A stretch of DNA of 64,000 bases from positions 248,001-312,000 of the forward strand of contig NZ_LXFU01000048.1 in the NCBI RefSeq assembly GCF_001657485.1, written 5' to 3'. The notes beneath the pieces are model-generated. The model did not search any database and was not told the DNA's origin. It saw nothing but the letters and a program-made list of their open reading frames with translations. Within the stretch, counting starts at the first letter, position 1. Each line of letters begins with the position of its first letter. The stretch is from Rhizobium sp. WYCCWR10014. Its GTDB lineage: Bacteria > Pseudomonadota > Alphaproteobacteria > Rhizobiales > Rhizobiaceae. Positions 1 through 7,658 of this stretch are shown piece after piece. Both the position numbers and the translations under genes were made by a program.

Positions 1-157
1 CTGACCGGTGCGGGCTGCTCGTGAACCGAAGCGATAGCCGCAAAGAATCCCGTTGCGTTGCCTGGGTGAAAGGCGCATGGTCGCAACTTCGGCAGCCAGT
101 GTAAGGGCGCTGCCGACTGAGGGTTTTTATACCCTTGCCCCGATGAAAGGAGGACCG

Positions 158-454
158 ATGTCTTCCACTTTCGAAAAGCCGCATCTGACTTCGTCGGATC
201 TCGACATGCTGCAGGGTGTGCTCGACGACGCCGGCTACGACGCCAAAATCCTGATCGGCAACGAACGTGTCTTCAACGTCGCGGCCATACTGTTGATCAG
301 GCTGTTCGAAGAGGGCGTCACCTCGCCGGCCATGCTCTCACAAGCGCTCGAACACCATTTCGGCAAGCTGAAGACGCCCCCGAAGCCGGTAACCCCCGTC
401 TTTAACCGATATGCGATACAGGGATTGCCCCGCGAGAGACGCGCCGCCGGCTAG
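158..454 (+). CDS. small conserved hypothetical protein (paralogue of the 12580 gene)
   Basis: A 98-residue soluble protein of unknown function. The ATG at 158 is chosen because AAAGGAGG lies just upstream; the frame stays open further 5' but without a comparable site. The central part (DLDMLQGVLDDAGYD, then a hydrophobic helix and ALEHHFG) aligns by eye with the product of the gene at 12580: both have DLDxLxxxLD near the N-terminus, an alanine-rich middle and LxxALxxH near the C-terminus. This copy has an extra proline-rich, basic C-terminal tail of about 28 residues. The stop codon lies inside a 22-bp tandem duplication. Probably an accessory or regulatory small protein of rhizobia; no function can be assigned. 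Confidence 0.72.
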   Translation: MSSTFEKPHLTSSDLDMLQGVLDDAGYDAKILIGNERVFNVAAILLIRLFEEGVTSPAMLSQALEHHFGKLKTPPKPVTPVFNRYAIQGLPRERRAAG

Positions 455-496
455 CGGCAATCGAGCCGCCGGCTAGCGGCAATCGAGCCGCCGGCT
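443..496. repeat. 22-bp tandem duplication across a stop codon
   Basis: A 22-bp unit beginning GCCGCCGGCTAGCGG occurs at 443-464 and again, identically, at 465-486, followed by a third partial copy to about 496. The TAG stop of the upstream gene is inside the first copy. The unit is itself rich in short inverted repeats (CCGCCGGCTAGCGG). It fills the gap between two small genes. Confidence 0.85.
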
Positions 497-509
497 CCGA
501 AGGAATATT

Positions 510-845
510 GTGCGAAAAACCCTTTTGCTTTGTATCTGCGTCGCAGCGGCCGGTTATTTCGGATGGGTGCAATTCGGGGCTTACCACCAACGACAGCAAG
601 CTAGAGATCTTGCAGACATCGACAGGGAGCGCCGGGTGGCGCTCCTGGAAATCGATGGCTGTCAGGCGAAAGTGGACTTGCTTCTGTCGATGACAGACCG
701 CCTGCTCAAGGCCGGCGGCATGCTGGTGCCGCTCGATATCGCACGGGACATAGAACTCTGTCTGGCCCGCGGCATCATGTCGACGTCAGGCCTGGCAGAG
801 CTGCAAAGAACGAAGCTGATCCGCCTGTTTCCCGTGAATGACTAA
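510..845 (+). CDS. small membrane-anchored or secreted hypothetical protein
   Basis: A 111-residue protein starting with GTG at 510, preceded by AAGGA at 500-504. Residues 4-22 form one hydrophobic segment (LLLCICVAAAGYFGWVQFG), either a signal anchor or an uncleaved signal peptide. It is followed by a charged helical region (QRQQARDLADIDRERR) and a cysteine-containing C-terminal domain with two cysteines (DGCQAK, IELCLARG). I do not recognise the family. It lies about 55 bp downstream of the preceding small gene on the same strand and could be co-transcribed with it. Confidence 0.55.
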   Translation: MRKTLLLCICVAAAGYFGWVQFGAYHQRQQARDLADIDRERRVALLEIDGCQAKVDLLLSMTDRLLKAGGMLVPLDIARDIELCLARGIMSTSGLAELQRTKLIRLFPVND

Positions 846-943
846 GGCGGTCGCAATTTTTCAGATTAGCTTCTCGCGCTTTCGGTCTTTGTTTTTAAGC
901 ATATCGTCATCGCAAAACCGCTGCATAGTTTTACACGGCATGC
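846..943. repeat. palindromic intergenic repeat, family A
   Basis: Resembles the element at 2883-2989: GTCGC...CAGATT...TTTGTTTTTA then a core CGCAAAACCGCTGCA followed by a half-site related to GACATG. The element sits directly after the stop codon at 845. The outer arms (CATATCGTC / CGGCATG) are more diverged here than in other copies. Confidence 0.7.
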
Positions 944-1321
944 GTTATGCCCTGTGGAAATATGGCTTTCCTGCGGCGGCGGCCTTAATGGCACCTCAAT
1001 TTTACTCTATAAGGAGGGCTCGCTGATTTGGCCGATGCGGCATCTGCGGTGACCGGATTTCCGGCCCCGCCATTTTCCCGATCGCGAAAGCATGGTGACG
1101 TCCCGTCTCAACGTCGGGTTTGGCTTTCGGTGACCTCTCCGGTCATCCGCCTCCAGACTGCGATGCGGTTTCAGCAGGCATCATTTTCATTCCATCCCTG
1201 CGGCCCGGTGTTGTCGGGCTGCCCTCATGCCGATCCCGCGACCTCCGATCGCGACCGACAAACGGGGCGAATACCACGCAGGCTGCGGCTTTCAATTTCG
1301 ATCTAAAGGGAGATTTTATCG
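944..1321. other. intergenic region, no convincing gene
   Basis: About 380 bp between the family A repeat and the small basic protein gene. An AAGGAGGG sequence at 1011-1018 looks like a ribosome binding site, but only a TTG-initiated frame with no recognisable protein follows it. The stretch probably carries the promoter and leader for the gene at 1322; I see no clear -35/-10 pair. Confidence 0.5.
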
Positions 1322-1465
1322 ATGGCAAAAGGACAAGTAAGAAGCAATCGCGAGGTCCGGAAGCCGAAGAAGGACAAGCAGGAAGCGAAGGTGGAAAGCA
1401 CATTCGCCAACCAGATGAAGACGGCGACCAAAACCGCCCCGCAGGGCAGTGCTCCAAAGAAATAG
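1322..1465 (+). CDS. 47-residue lysine-rich basic protein
   Basis: A very short gene starting ATG GCA AAA GGA CAA with AAAGGGA upstream at a suitable distance and ending TAG at 1463-1465. The product begins MAKGQVRSNREVRKPKK and ends APKK. It has no hydrophobic segment and about a quarter of its residues are Lys or Arg. Similar tiny proteins starting MAKGQVRSNRE are, to my knowledge, annotated as hypothetical in Rhizobiales. A nucleic-acid or ribosome-associated role is conceivable from composition only. Confidence 0.65.
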   Translation: MAKGQVRSNREVRKPKKDKQEAKVESTFANQMKTATKTAPQGSAPKK

Positions 1466-1521
1466 AACCTCTTATCGAGCCGCCGCTCTCGCCCTCGCTG
1501 CCCGTAACAGCGCAAGTGATA

Positions 1522-1541
1522 GCGCGTCCTCACGGACGCGC
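1522..1541. other. perfect hairpin (8-bp arms)
   Basis: GCGCGTCC and GGACGCGC form perfect 8-bp arms around a 4-nt loop. No T-run follows on either strand, so a classical intrinsic terminator is not supported. It lies between the basic protein gene and the micro-peptide gene. Confidence 0.6.
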
Positions 1542-1588
1542 CGGCGTCCCATTGACATGTCTTTAGAAAAACAGGAAACGCTGCAACC

Positions 1589-1705
1589 ATGACCACTCTT
1601 CTTACAATGTACCACTACGACTATCCGCTCTTCCTCATTCGTTCGGCCGTAGTGATCGCACTCGGCCTTTCGGCTATCGTGGCTTTTCACGGCGTCACTC
1701 TGTGA
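1589..1705 (+). CDS. 38-residue single-span membrane peptide, coupled to the desaturase
   Basis: ATG at 1589 follows AGGAAA at about 1573. The frame ends at TGA 1703-1705, which overlaps the GTG start of the desaturase as GTGA (1702-1705). The peptide has an aromatic N-terminus (MYHYDYPLF) and one hydrophobic helix (LIRSAVVIALGLSAIVAF, residues 16-33). The 4-bp overlap strongly suggests translational coupling with the desaturase. This could be a small membrane subunit or regulator of the desaturase, or a leader peptide; function is unknown. There is no independent family support, but RBS, length, hydrophobicity and overlap all favour a real gene. Confidence 0.6.
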   Translation: MTTLLTMYHYDYPLFLIRSAVVIALGLSAIVAFHGVTL

Positions 1706-2805
1706 TCGAATCTGCGCGCCGCAGCGAGTGCGAGGAAATCCAAGTGGCCCCTTTGGGCGAGCCTGACGAAAACCCGGAGCGATCCCGGGAGAATGCCGAG
1801 CTTTTCGCTGAAAAGCGCTGGTTGAAAATCCTTGCCGGATATCGCCAGCCACGAACCGGACGCAGCGCTTTCGAGCTTGCCGTCACCGTCGTCCCTTTCG
1901 CGCTGTTCTGGGCTGCCGCCTGGGCAGCCGTTCATTACAGCTTCTGGCCCGGCCTGATCCTCGTCCTTCCCGCCGCCGCCTTCCTGCTCCGACTGTTCAT
2001 GATCCAGCATGATTGCGGCCACGGCTCGTTTTTCGCCCATCGCCGCGTCGACGATTGGGTTGGACGCACGATCGGCATCCTGACGCTGACGCCCTACGAC
2101 TATTGGCGCCGGGCGCATGCGGAACACCACGCCTCGGCTGGAAACCTGGACGAACGCGGCGTTGGCGACATCGAAACGCTGACAATCGCCGAATACAACG
2201 CATTGTCGCGCTGGGGCCGCCTTGGCTACCGTCTCTACCGGCACCCGATCGTGATGTTCGGGATCGGCCCGGCGTGGCTGTTCCTCTTCAAACAGCGCCT
2301 GCCTTTCGGCATGATGCGCTCCGGCGCCCTGCCCTGGGTCTCGACCATGGCGACCAATCTTGCCATCGCACTGGTCGCCGCGTTGCTGATCTGGGCGGTC
2401 GGGATCGTCCCCTTCTTACTGGTGCATCTGCCGACCGTGCTTCTGGCAGGTGCTGCCGGCGTCTGGTTGTTCTACGTGCAGCATCAATTCGAGGAAACAC
2501 ATTGGTCGAAGAAGCCGGACTGGCAGTTCCAGCATGCGGCCCTTCACGGCGCCTCGCATTACGACCTGCCGCCGGTGCTGCGCTGGATCACCGGCAATAT
2601 CGGCATCCACCACGTGCATCATCTGTCGAGCCGGGTGCCCTACTACCGGCTGCCGGAGGTGCTGCGAGACCATCCTGAGCTTGCCGATATGGGCCGCATC
2701 ACGCTCATGGAAAGCCTGCGTTGCGTCAAGCTGGTACTGTGGGACGAACAGACGAAGCGGCTGGTCTCGTTTCGCGACGCTGCGCGCCTCGCCGCCGCCC
2801 GGTAA
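1702..2805 (+). CDS. membrane fatty acid desaturase (acyl-lipid, omega-6 type)
   Basis: A 367-residue di-iron membrane desaturase that would introduce a double bond into acyl chains of membrane lipids, using electrons from a ferredoxin- or cytochrome-type donor. The three diagnostic histidine boxes are visible: HDCGH at 103-107, HAEHH at 139-143 and HHVHH at 303-307. Hydrophobic pairs flank them (about 58-100 and 215-262). The GTG at 1702 overlaps the TGA of the upstream 38-residue peptide gene by four bases, so translation is probably coupled. A 12-bp-arm palindrome (2845-2871) lies downstream. Carotenoid or other lipid substrates are also possible, since the family cannot be split by these motifs alone. 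Confidence 0.88.
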   Translation: MIESARRSECEEIQVAPLGEPDENPERSRENAELFAEKRWLKILAGYRQPRTGRSAFELAVTVVPFALFWAAAWAAVHYSFWPGLILVLPAAAFLLRLFMIQHDCGHGSFFAHRRVDDWVGRTIGILTLTPYDYWRRAHAEHHASAGNLDERGVGDIETLTIAEYNALSRWGRLGYRLYRHPIVMFGIGPAWLFLFKQRLPFGMMRSGALPWVSTMATNLAIALVAALLIWAVGIVPFLLVHLPTVLLAGAAGVWLFYVQHQFEETHWSKKPDWQFQHAALHGASHYDLPPVLRWITGNIGIHHVHHLSSRVPYYRLPEVLRDHPELADMGRITLMESLRCVKLVLWDEQTKRLVSFRDAARLAAAR

Positions 2806-2844
2806 CGGGCTTGAGCGGTTCAGACGACATCATGCTCAAATTTA

Positions 2845-2871
2845 GATTTTAGGCCGATCCGGCCTAAAATC
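2845..2871. repeat. perfect 12-bp-arm palindrome after the desaturase
   Basis: GATTTTAGGCCG and CGGCCTAAAATC are perfect arms around ATC. Related sequence (CATGATTTTAGGCC...CATCATGCT) recurs at about 18240-18280, so this is probably the outer part of a dispersed repeat rather than a private terminator. It may still form a strong bidirectional hairpin between the convergent desaturase and SDR genes. Confidence 0.75.
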
Positions 2872-2882
2872 ATGCTGTTCTA

Positions 2883-2989
2883 AAGCGCGTCGCGATCTTT
2901 CAGATTCGCTTGTCGTGCTTTAGGCCTTTGTTTTTACGCATGTCATTGTCACAAAACCGCTTCACACTTTTGCGCGACATGTTTTAGCG
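2883..2989. repeat. palindromic intergenic repeat, family A (best copy)
   Basis: Contains AAAGCGCGTCGCGATC, then TTTGTTTTTACGCATGTC, the core CAAAACCGCTTCACACTTTTG and the closing GACATG. CATGTC/GACATG are outer arms and CAAAA/CTTTTG inner arms of a nested hairpin. The stop codon of the minus-strand SDR (2984-2986) falls inside its right end. Confidence 0.8.
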
Positions 2990-3898
2990 ATAACCCGTCA
3001 CATCCGCCGGTCTGCCGGGCTCCTGCACTTCCACCATGTAGCGCCAGCAATCCGGCCGCGAACCGTCGATATCGTCGAAGCCATAGGTCTTGGCGATCGC
3101 GCCGCTCGACAGCGATTGTCCGTTCCAGCGGGCGCGGTCGGGATCGGCGGCGATGGCCGCAACGGCGCGGCCGACGAAATGCGGCGTTTCGGAAATGGCG
3201 AAATGCGGCTGCACCTTCGTCGCCTCGCGCCAGTTCTCCTCGCGAACACCGTAAGCCTCCAGCATCATTTCGGAGCGCAGCCAACCGGGCGTGATCGAAA
3301 CGGCGGTGGCACCGTGTTTCGCCAAATCTTGCGCATGCGCCCAGGCCATGCGGGTGACACCTGTTTTGACGAGGTCGTAAAAGGGTGACAGCCGGTAATG
3401 GGTGGCATTGTATTCGGCCGTGCCGTCGGTCATCTCCACCAGCAGCCCGCCGGGCCGCTCGATCATCAACGGCAGGGCGTAATGGGCGGTAATCAGATGG
3501 GTCTCGATGCCGAGCCGCAGCATACGCAGGCCCTTGTCCAGCGAATGCTCCCAGACGGCCTTGTCCCATTCGAACAGTTTCTCGCAGCCCCATATGTCGT
3601 TGACGAGAATATCCAGCCTGCCGGCCTCGCCGCGGATGCGGGCGACCAGCGCCTCGACCTGTTCCTCGACGAGATGATCCACCTGCACGGCAATGCCCTT
3701 GCCGCCGGCTGATGTCACCAGCTCGGCCGTCTCCTCGATCGTCTCCGGTCGGGCATACTCGGATTGCTGGGCGCGCGTCGTGCGCCCGGTCACGTAGACG
3801 GTGGCGCCGGCGGCGCCGAGTTCCACCGCGATGCCTCGGCCGGCGCCGCGCGTAGCACCCGCCACCAAGGCCACTTTCTCCCGCAAGTTCGCTGTCAC
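2984..3898 (-). CDS. short-chain dehydrogenase/reductase (SDR)
   Basis: An NAD(P)-dependent oxidoreductase with a Rossmann fold. The cofactor motif is AGATRGAGRGIA near the N-terminus; LDILVND corresponds to the NNAG region and FYDLVK supplies the Tyr-x3-Lys catalytic pair. GTG at 3898 is preferred because GGAGG precedes it closely; a GTG at 3913 is in frame but poorly placed. At about 304 residues it is longer than a minimal SDR (250), with an extended C-terminus. It is divergent from a TetR gene, with a perfect palindrome between them, so it is probably the TetR target. Substrate unknown. Confidence 0.85.
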   Translation of the reverse strand: MTANLREKVALVAGATRGAGRGIAVELGAAGATVYVTGRTTRAQQSEYARPETIEETAELVTSAGGKGIAVQVDHLVEEQVEALVARIRGEAGRLDILVNDIWGCEKLFEWDKAVWEHSLDKGLRMLRLGIETHLITAHYALPLMIERPGGLLVEMTDGTAEYNATHYRLSPFYDLVKTGVTRMAWAHAQDLAKHGATAVSITPGWLRSEMMLEAYGVREENWREATKVQPHFAISETPHFVGRAVAAIAADPDRARWNGQSLSSGAIAKTYGFDDIDGSRPDCWRYMVEVQEPGRPADVTGYR

Positions 3899-3968
3899 TT
3901 CTCCATCCTCCACGCTAGAACGGCCTTCATGCCGTAATGAAAAGCGCTCGGCTCAGCCGACTCTCCTT

Positions 3969-3996
3969 GTATATAAACGAATGATCGTTTATATAC
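3969..3996. promoter_or_regulatory. TetR-type operator, perfect 28-bp palindrome
   Basis: GTATATAAACGA and TCGTTTATATAC are perfect 12-bp arms around ATGA, in the gap between the divergent SDR and TetR genes. Position, symmetry and length fit a TetR dimer site that would control both promoters. Confidence 0.85.
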
Positions 3997-4019
3997 GAGA
4001 TAGATGCAAGAGGAATTTC

Positions 4020-4580
4020 ATGCCGCGCCGCCGCACACTGTCCGATGAACAGCTTCTCGCCATGGTGCTGGCGCTGGTCCACGCCGAGGGGCCGGATGCG
4101 GCGACCTTTGCGGCGGTGGCGAAAGCCAGCGGACTTTCCGGCTCGACGCTGGTGCAGCGTTTTGCCACGAAAGCGGCGATGCTGCGCGCCGCGCTGCTTT
4201 ATGCCTGGGACAGGCTGGATGCGGAAACGGCGCGGCTTGCCGAGACCGTGCCGAAAACCCCGGAAGGCGCCATCACGCTGCTCGTCGGCCTGTCGCAGGA
4301 TTACGGCGACAATGCCGCCGCCTATGGCGAGGGACTGCTGGTGCTTCGCGAAGACTTCCGCGATCCGGTGTTGCGCGCCCGAGGAGCGGCCTGGGGAACG
4401 GCGCTGACGGCGGCGATCGCTCGATGTTTCGGCTCGGCGAAGGCGCCGGAGACGATCGCCGGGCTGATGCTGTCGCTATGGCAGGGTTCGCTCATCTGGT
4501 GGGGTTTTGGCGCCGAGGGGCCGGTGGCCGCCTATGTGGAGGCGGAACTGAAGCGCTTCCTGACAGCAGTGAAGCCCTGA
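4020..4580 (+). CDS. TetR/AcrR family transcriptional repressor
   Basis: A 186-residue regulator. The N-terminal 60 residues form the helix-turn-helix domain (TLSDEQLLAMVLALVHAEGP, then FAAVAKASGLSGSTLVQRF, KAAMLRAAL). The C-terminal ligand-binding domain ends in a helix rich in Trp and Gly (LMLSLWQGSLIWWGFG). ATG at 4020 follows AGAGGAATTTC. The 28-bp palindrome immediately upstream is the probable binding site for autoregulation and repression of the divergent SDR gene. The inducer cannot be predicted. Confidence 0.88.
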   Translation: MPRRRTLSDEQLLAMVLALVHAEGPDAATFAAVAKASGLSGSTLVQRFATKAAMLRAALLYAWDRLDAETARLAETVPKTPEGAITLLVGLSQDYGDNAAAYGEGLLVLREDFRDPVLRARGAAWGTALTAAIARCFGSAKAPETIAGLMLSLWQGSLIWWGFGAEGPVAAYVEAELKRFLTAVKP

Positions 4581-4596
4581 TCCCCGCTTAGACTAG

Positions 4597-4845
4597 AATT
4601 ACAGCTGCATATGGTTGGAATATCTGACTCCATGGGTTTCCATGATCCGGAGGTCATGGATGACAGGCGTATCGATTGAGGCGACGCTGGAGCTTTGGGC
4701 TTCTTCGTTGCGTGACGTGAAAGCGCGAATGCGGCCGCTGTTCACGCAGGAGCGGGTAGCGAATTCAGCGAGCCAACTCCTGGACGGTTTGCTGGGAAAG
4801 AGCGCGAACACCTCTGGCGCCTTGCCGCGGTTCAGGGCATCCTAA
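4597..4845 (+). mobile_element. IS701-type insertion sequence, 5' remnant (left copy)
   Basis: The terminal sequence ATTACAGCTGCATATGG and the first ~205 bp match, in inverted orientation, the sequence ending at 7657, with about a dozen mismatches by eye. A transposase start (ATG 4660 after CCGGAGG) encodes MTGVSIEATLELWASSLRD, which I recognise as the N-terminus of IS701-family DDE transposases; homology is lost after LDGLLG. The left flank CTAG at 4593-4596 fits the YTAR target preference reported for the family. Only the first ~50 transposase residues survive. Confidence 0.75.
4660..4845 (+). pseudogene. truncated IS701-family transposase, N-terminal fragment
   Basis: Encodes about 61 residues, of which the first ~46 (MTGVSIEATLELWASSLRD through LLDGLLG) match the start of the minus-strand transposase remnant at 7595. 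The rest is unrelated before a TAA. All catalytic DDE residues are missing. It sits 40 bp upstream of the EF-G-like gene. Confidence 0.75.
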
Positions 4846-4887
4846 TGATGGCTGAAAATTGTGTTTATGGCAGTTGGAGGAATGCCG

Positions 4888-6849
4888 ATGCGCTGCTTTA
4901 CCGTGCTTGGACCCTCGCAGACCGGAAAATCAACAGTCGTGGAAAAGCTCGGCTCCCTGGAGGGGGCGCCGAGAAAATCCAGCTCCCCATATGGATTGAA
5001 GCTTGCAGAATTCACCTTTGGAAACGAGGCGTGGTGTGCGCTGGATGCGCCAGGACCCAACGAAGCGTTAGCGCATGCACAGCACGCGCTTCTTGCCAGC
5101 GACGCCTGCATCCTGTGCGTTTCATCGGCACCCGAGGAGGCTGTGCTCGCCGCGCCCTATCTGCGGATAGTCGAAGCCTCGGGGACGCCGTGCATCCTCT
5201 TCGTCAACCGAATGGACGAACCGAGAGGGCGGCTGAGGGACGTGATCGCCGCGCTTCAAGACTACGCCAACCACACGTTTTTGCTTCGCCAGATCCCGAT
5301 CCGCGAGGGGGACAGGATCATAGGCAGTTGCGATCTGATTTCGGAACGGGCGTGGCGCTACCGGGAAGGCCAGACTTCGGCGCTGATCGCAATCCCCGAA
5401 AGCGCCGCCGAGCGCGAGCACGAAGCGCGCAGCGAGCTCCTGGAACACCTGTCTGAATTCGATGACTGGCTTCTCGAGGAATTGATCGAAGATCGCGAGC
5501 CGCCCAGCGACGCGCTCTATGCCATTTCATCGCGGGTTCTCAGGGAAAACAGGATTATTCCCGTCCTGATCGGTGCCGCAAGTCACGGCAACGGCATGAT
5601 GAGGCTGATGAAGGCACTGCGCCACGAGGCGCCGCCGGTGGGGGTTCTTCGACAGCGCCTGGCGCGTGCGGGCAATGTCGATGAAAACAAGCTGACCGCC
5701 GTGAGCTTCCATGCCTATCATCGCCAGAATGTCGGTAAGACAGTGCTCGTGCGCGCGCTTGGCGAGGGACTGCGGCAGGGCGCATCACTGGGCGGCTCCA
5801 GCCTCGGCGCCGTACAGCATCTCACAAACGGGCGGTCCAATTCGGCGGTTGTGCCTGCGTCGGGGGATGTGTTTGCGACGGTCAAGTCCGACCACTTGCC
5901 CGTCCCTTCGCTGTTGACATCAGACGCGGTGGTCGCCCCGCCTGAATGGACGGAGCCACCCACGCCGATGCTTGAAAGGATCCTAATCCCAGGCAGCGAG
6001 CGCGATGAAAACAAGCTCTCCGAAACGCTGGCAAAGCTTTCCGAGACGGATCGCGGCCTAACGGTCTTGAAGGAGGAAAGCACCGGCGCCCAGCTCGTCT
6101 GCGCCCAGGGGCCGGTGCATCTGCGCGATCTCTGCAGAACCCTGTCCGACGTGTTTCACATCGACGTAACCGATCGGACACCCAGCCCGATCTACCGCGA
6201 GACAATTGCGAAACCATCTGAGGTTCATTACCGTCACCGCAAACAGACCGGCGGTGCCGGACAGTTCGCGGATGTGAAGCTGAGCATTCGCCCCAATGAG
6301 CGCGGCCGGGGTTTCACCTTTAGCGAAACCGTCAAGGGTGGCGTCGTTCCGCGCAACTACATCCCTGCTATCGAAGCAGGCGCGCGCGAAGCGATGGAGA
6401 AAGGGCCGCTTGGCTTTAAGGTCATCGATGTCGGCGTAACGCTGTACGATGGTCAGCACCATGCCGTCGACAGTTCGGAACACGCCTTCCGGACTGCGTC
6501 GAAAATGGGAGTGCGACAGGCGCTTTCCGAAGGGTCGGCCGTTTTAATGCAACCGGTCTTCCGCAGCGAAATTCACATTCCGTCGATCTACTCCGGCAGC
6601 CTCGTCCAGATCGTCTCCGCTCTCAAGGGTCAGGTTCTCGGCTTCGACCGGGATGAAACCGCTAAGGGATGGGACATCTTCCGGGCACTCATTCCGGGCG
6701 GCGCACTTGACGATCTGGCGCGGGCGCTGCGCTCGGCGACGCAGGGCATTGGTTACTTTTCCAAGACCTTCGATCACTTCGAGGAGCTATACGGCAAGGA
6801 AGCGGACGCCATCGTGAGAGCACACGAGGAACCAGGCCTCGCACACTGA
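4888..6849 (+). CDS. EF-G paralogue (translational GTPase-like) with degenerate G domain
   Basis: A 653-residue protein with the layout of elongation factor G. The P-loop is GPSQTGKST (8-16), G3 reads DAPGP (53-57) and G4 reads NRMD (107-110). Domain IV (TGGAGQFADV through YIPAIEAGAREAMEKG and VTLYDGQHHAVDSSEHAF) and domain V (YSGSLVQIVSALKGQ, LRSATQGIGYFSKTF) are clear. The switch I motif RGITI is absent, and the DTPGH histidine that activates water is replaced by proline. It is therefore unlikely to be the main EF-G (no str operon around it) and may be a specialised ribosome factor. ATG 4888 has GGAGG 7 nt upstream. The gene is bracketed by inverted IS701-type remnants. Confidence 0.85.
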   Translation: MRCFTVLGPSQTGKSTVVEKLGSLEGAPRKSSSPYGLKLAEFTFGNEAWCALDAPGPNEALAHAQHALLASDACILCVSSAPEEAVLAAPYLRIVEASGTPCILFVNRMDEPRGRLRDVIAALQDYANHTFLLRQIPIREGDRIIGSCDLISERAWRYREGQTSALIAIPESAAEREHEARSELLEHLSEFDDWLLEELIEDREPPSDALYAISSRVLRENRIIPVLIGAASHGNGMMRLMKALRHEAPPVGVLRQRLARAGNVDENKLTAVSFHAYHRQNVGKTVLVRALGEGLRQGASLGGSSLGAVQHLTNGRSNSAVVPASGDVFATVKSDHLPVPSLLTSDAVVAPPEWTEPPTPMLERILIPGSERDENKLSETLAKLSETDRGLTVLKEESTGAQLVCAQGPVHLRDLCRTLSDVFHIDVTDRTPSPIYRETIAKPSEVHYRHRKQTGGAGQFADVKLSIRPNERGRGFTFSETVKGGVVPRNYIPAIEAGAREAMEKGPLGFKVIDVGVTLYDGQHHAVDSSEHAFRTASKMGVRQALSEGSAVLMQPVFRSEIHIPSIYSGSLVQIVSALKGQVLGFDRDETAKGWDIFRALIPGGALDDLARALRSATQGIGYFSKTFDHFEELYGKEADAIVRAHEEPGLAH

Positions 6850-6904
6850 AACGTTCGCGCCACGTCATACTCGTTAGCAGAATGGGGCTCATGTCGTTTG
6901 GCAG

Positions 6905-7658
6905 TTAACCGTGATCGAAGTCGGCCAATTCGAGATAGACCCAATCATGCCGTCGCGCGCCCTTGGTCCCCTCGCCTGCCGACAGGCGTCGCCAGGCATC
7001 GTCAGGCTCTTCGGCGATGTCCTTCGCGGTCCGGGCAACGGCCAGCGGTTTGTCCCATGAGCGAAAGAGATGATTGGCGTTCACGCCCAGCACAATAGCC
7101 CTTGCGGCTCGTTTGAGCGCCATTTCGATATCGCCCACGCCACAGACACTGTCGGCAGCCACCCAGGAAAATAGCACATCCGAAGCGATTGCCCGCTCGA
7201 TCATGGCAAGCGCCAGTGCCGGCTTGGTCAAAAAGCTGACAGTGTCCGGCACATGAGCTCTGGCACCCGGTTCCGGTCCTCCGTCCAGGCCTTCGGCAGA
7301 TAGAGTGCCCGATCGATGAAGGCATGACCATGGGGGAGACATACGATGCGAACACGCCGATCTGGCAAGTGGTGATCTTGCCCGCCGAACCTGTATATTG
7401 CGGGCCGACACCACAGGATGCCTTGCCCCGCATCCAACCCGTCTTGCGCCACTCTTCTCCCAGCGAATCGTCCAGGAATTGGCTTGCTGAATTCGCTACC
7501 CGCTCCAGTGTGAACAGCGGCCGCATTCGCGCTTTCGCATCACGCAACGAAGACGCCCAAAGCTCCAGCGTCGCCTCAATCGATACGCCTGTCATCCATG
7601 ACCTCCGGATCATGGAAACCCATGGAGTCAGACATTCCACCCATATGCAGCTGTAATG
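6905..7658 (-). mobile_element. IS701-type insertion sequence, degenerate right copy
   Basis: Runs on the minus strand from the terminal sequence CATTACAGCTGCATATGG (ending 7658) inward. It carries a frameshifted, internally deleted and 3'-truncated transposase. Its outer ~205 bp are the inverted counterpart of 4597-4805. It abuts the stop codon (7659-7661) of the neighbouring cysteine-cluster gene; TTAG at 7659-7662 fits a YTAR target. Confidence 0.78.
6908..7599 (-). pseudogene. IS701-family transposase pseudogene
   Basis: Successive pieces in different minus-strand frames match one transposase: MTGVSIEATLELWASSLRD through RKTGWMRG; KASCGVGPQYTGSAGKIT; LPHGHAFIDRALYLPKAW; LALAMIERAIASDVLFSWVAADSVCGVGDIEMAL; VLGVNANHLFRSW; WRRLSAGEGTKGARRHDW ending YLELADFDHG. 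There is an in-frame deletion of roughly 55 residues after TGWMR, at least two frameshifts, and the C-terminal part with the last catalytic acid is lost. It cannot encode an active transposase. Confidence 0.8.

Noticed and set aside
1028-1306. 92-codon frame after AAGGAGGG
   Set aside because: Would need TTG at 1028; the product has no hydrophobic or family features and the region looks intergenic.
7450-7658. Direct target-site duplication for a composite transposon spanning the EF-G gene
   Set aside because: Flanking tetranucleotides are CTAG on the left and TTAG on the right: both fit YTAR but they are not identical, so a single transposition of the whole block is not supported.
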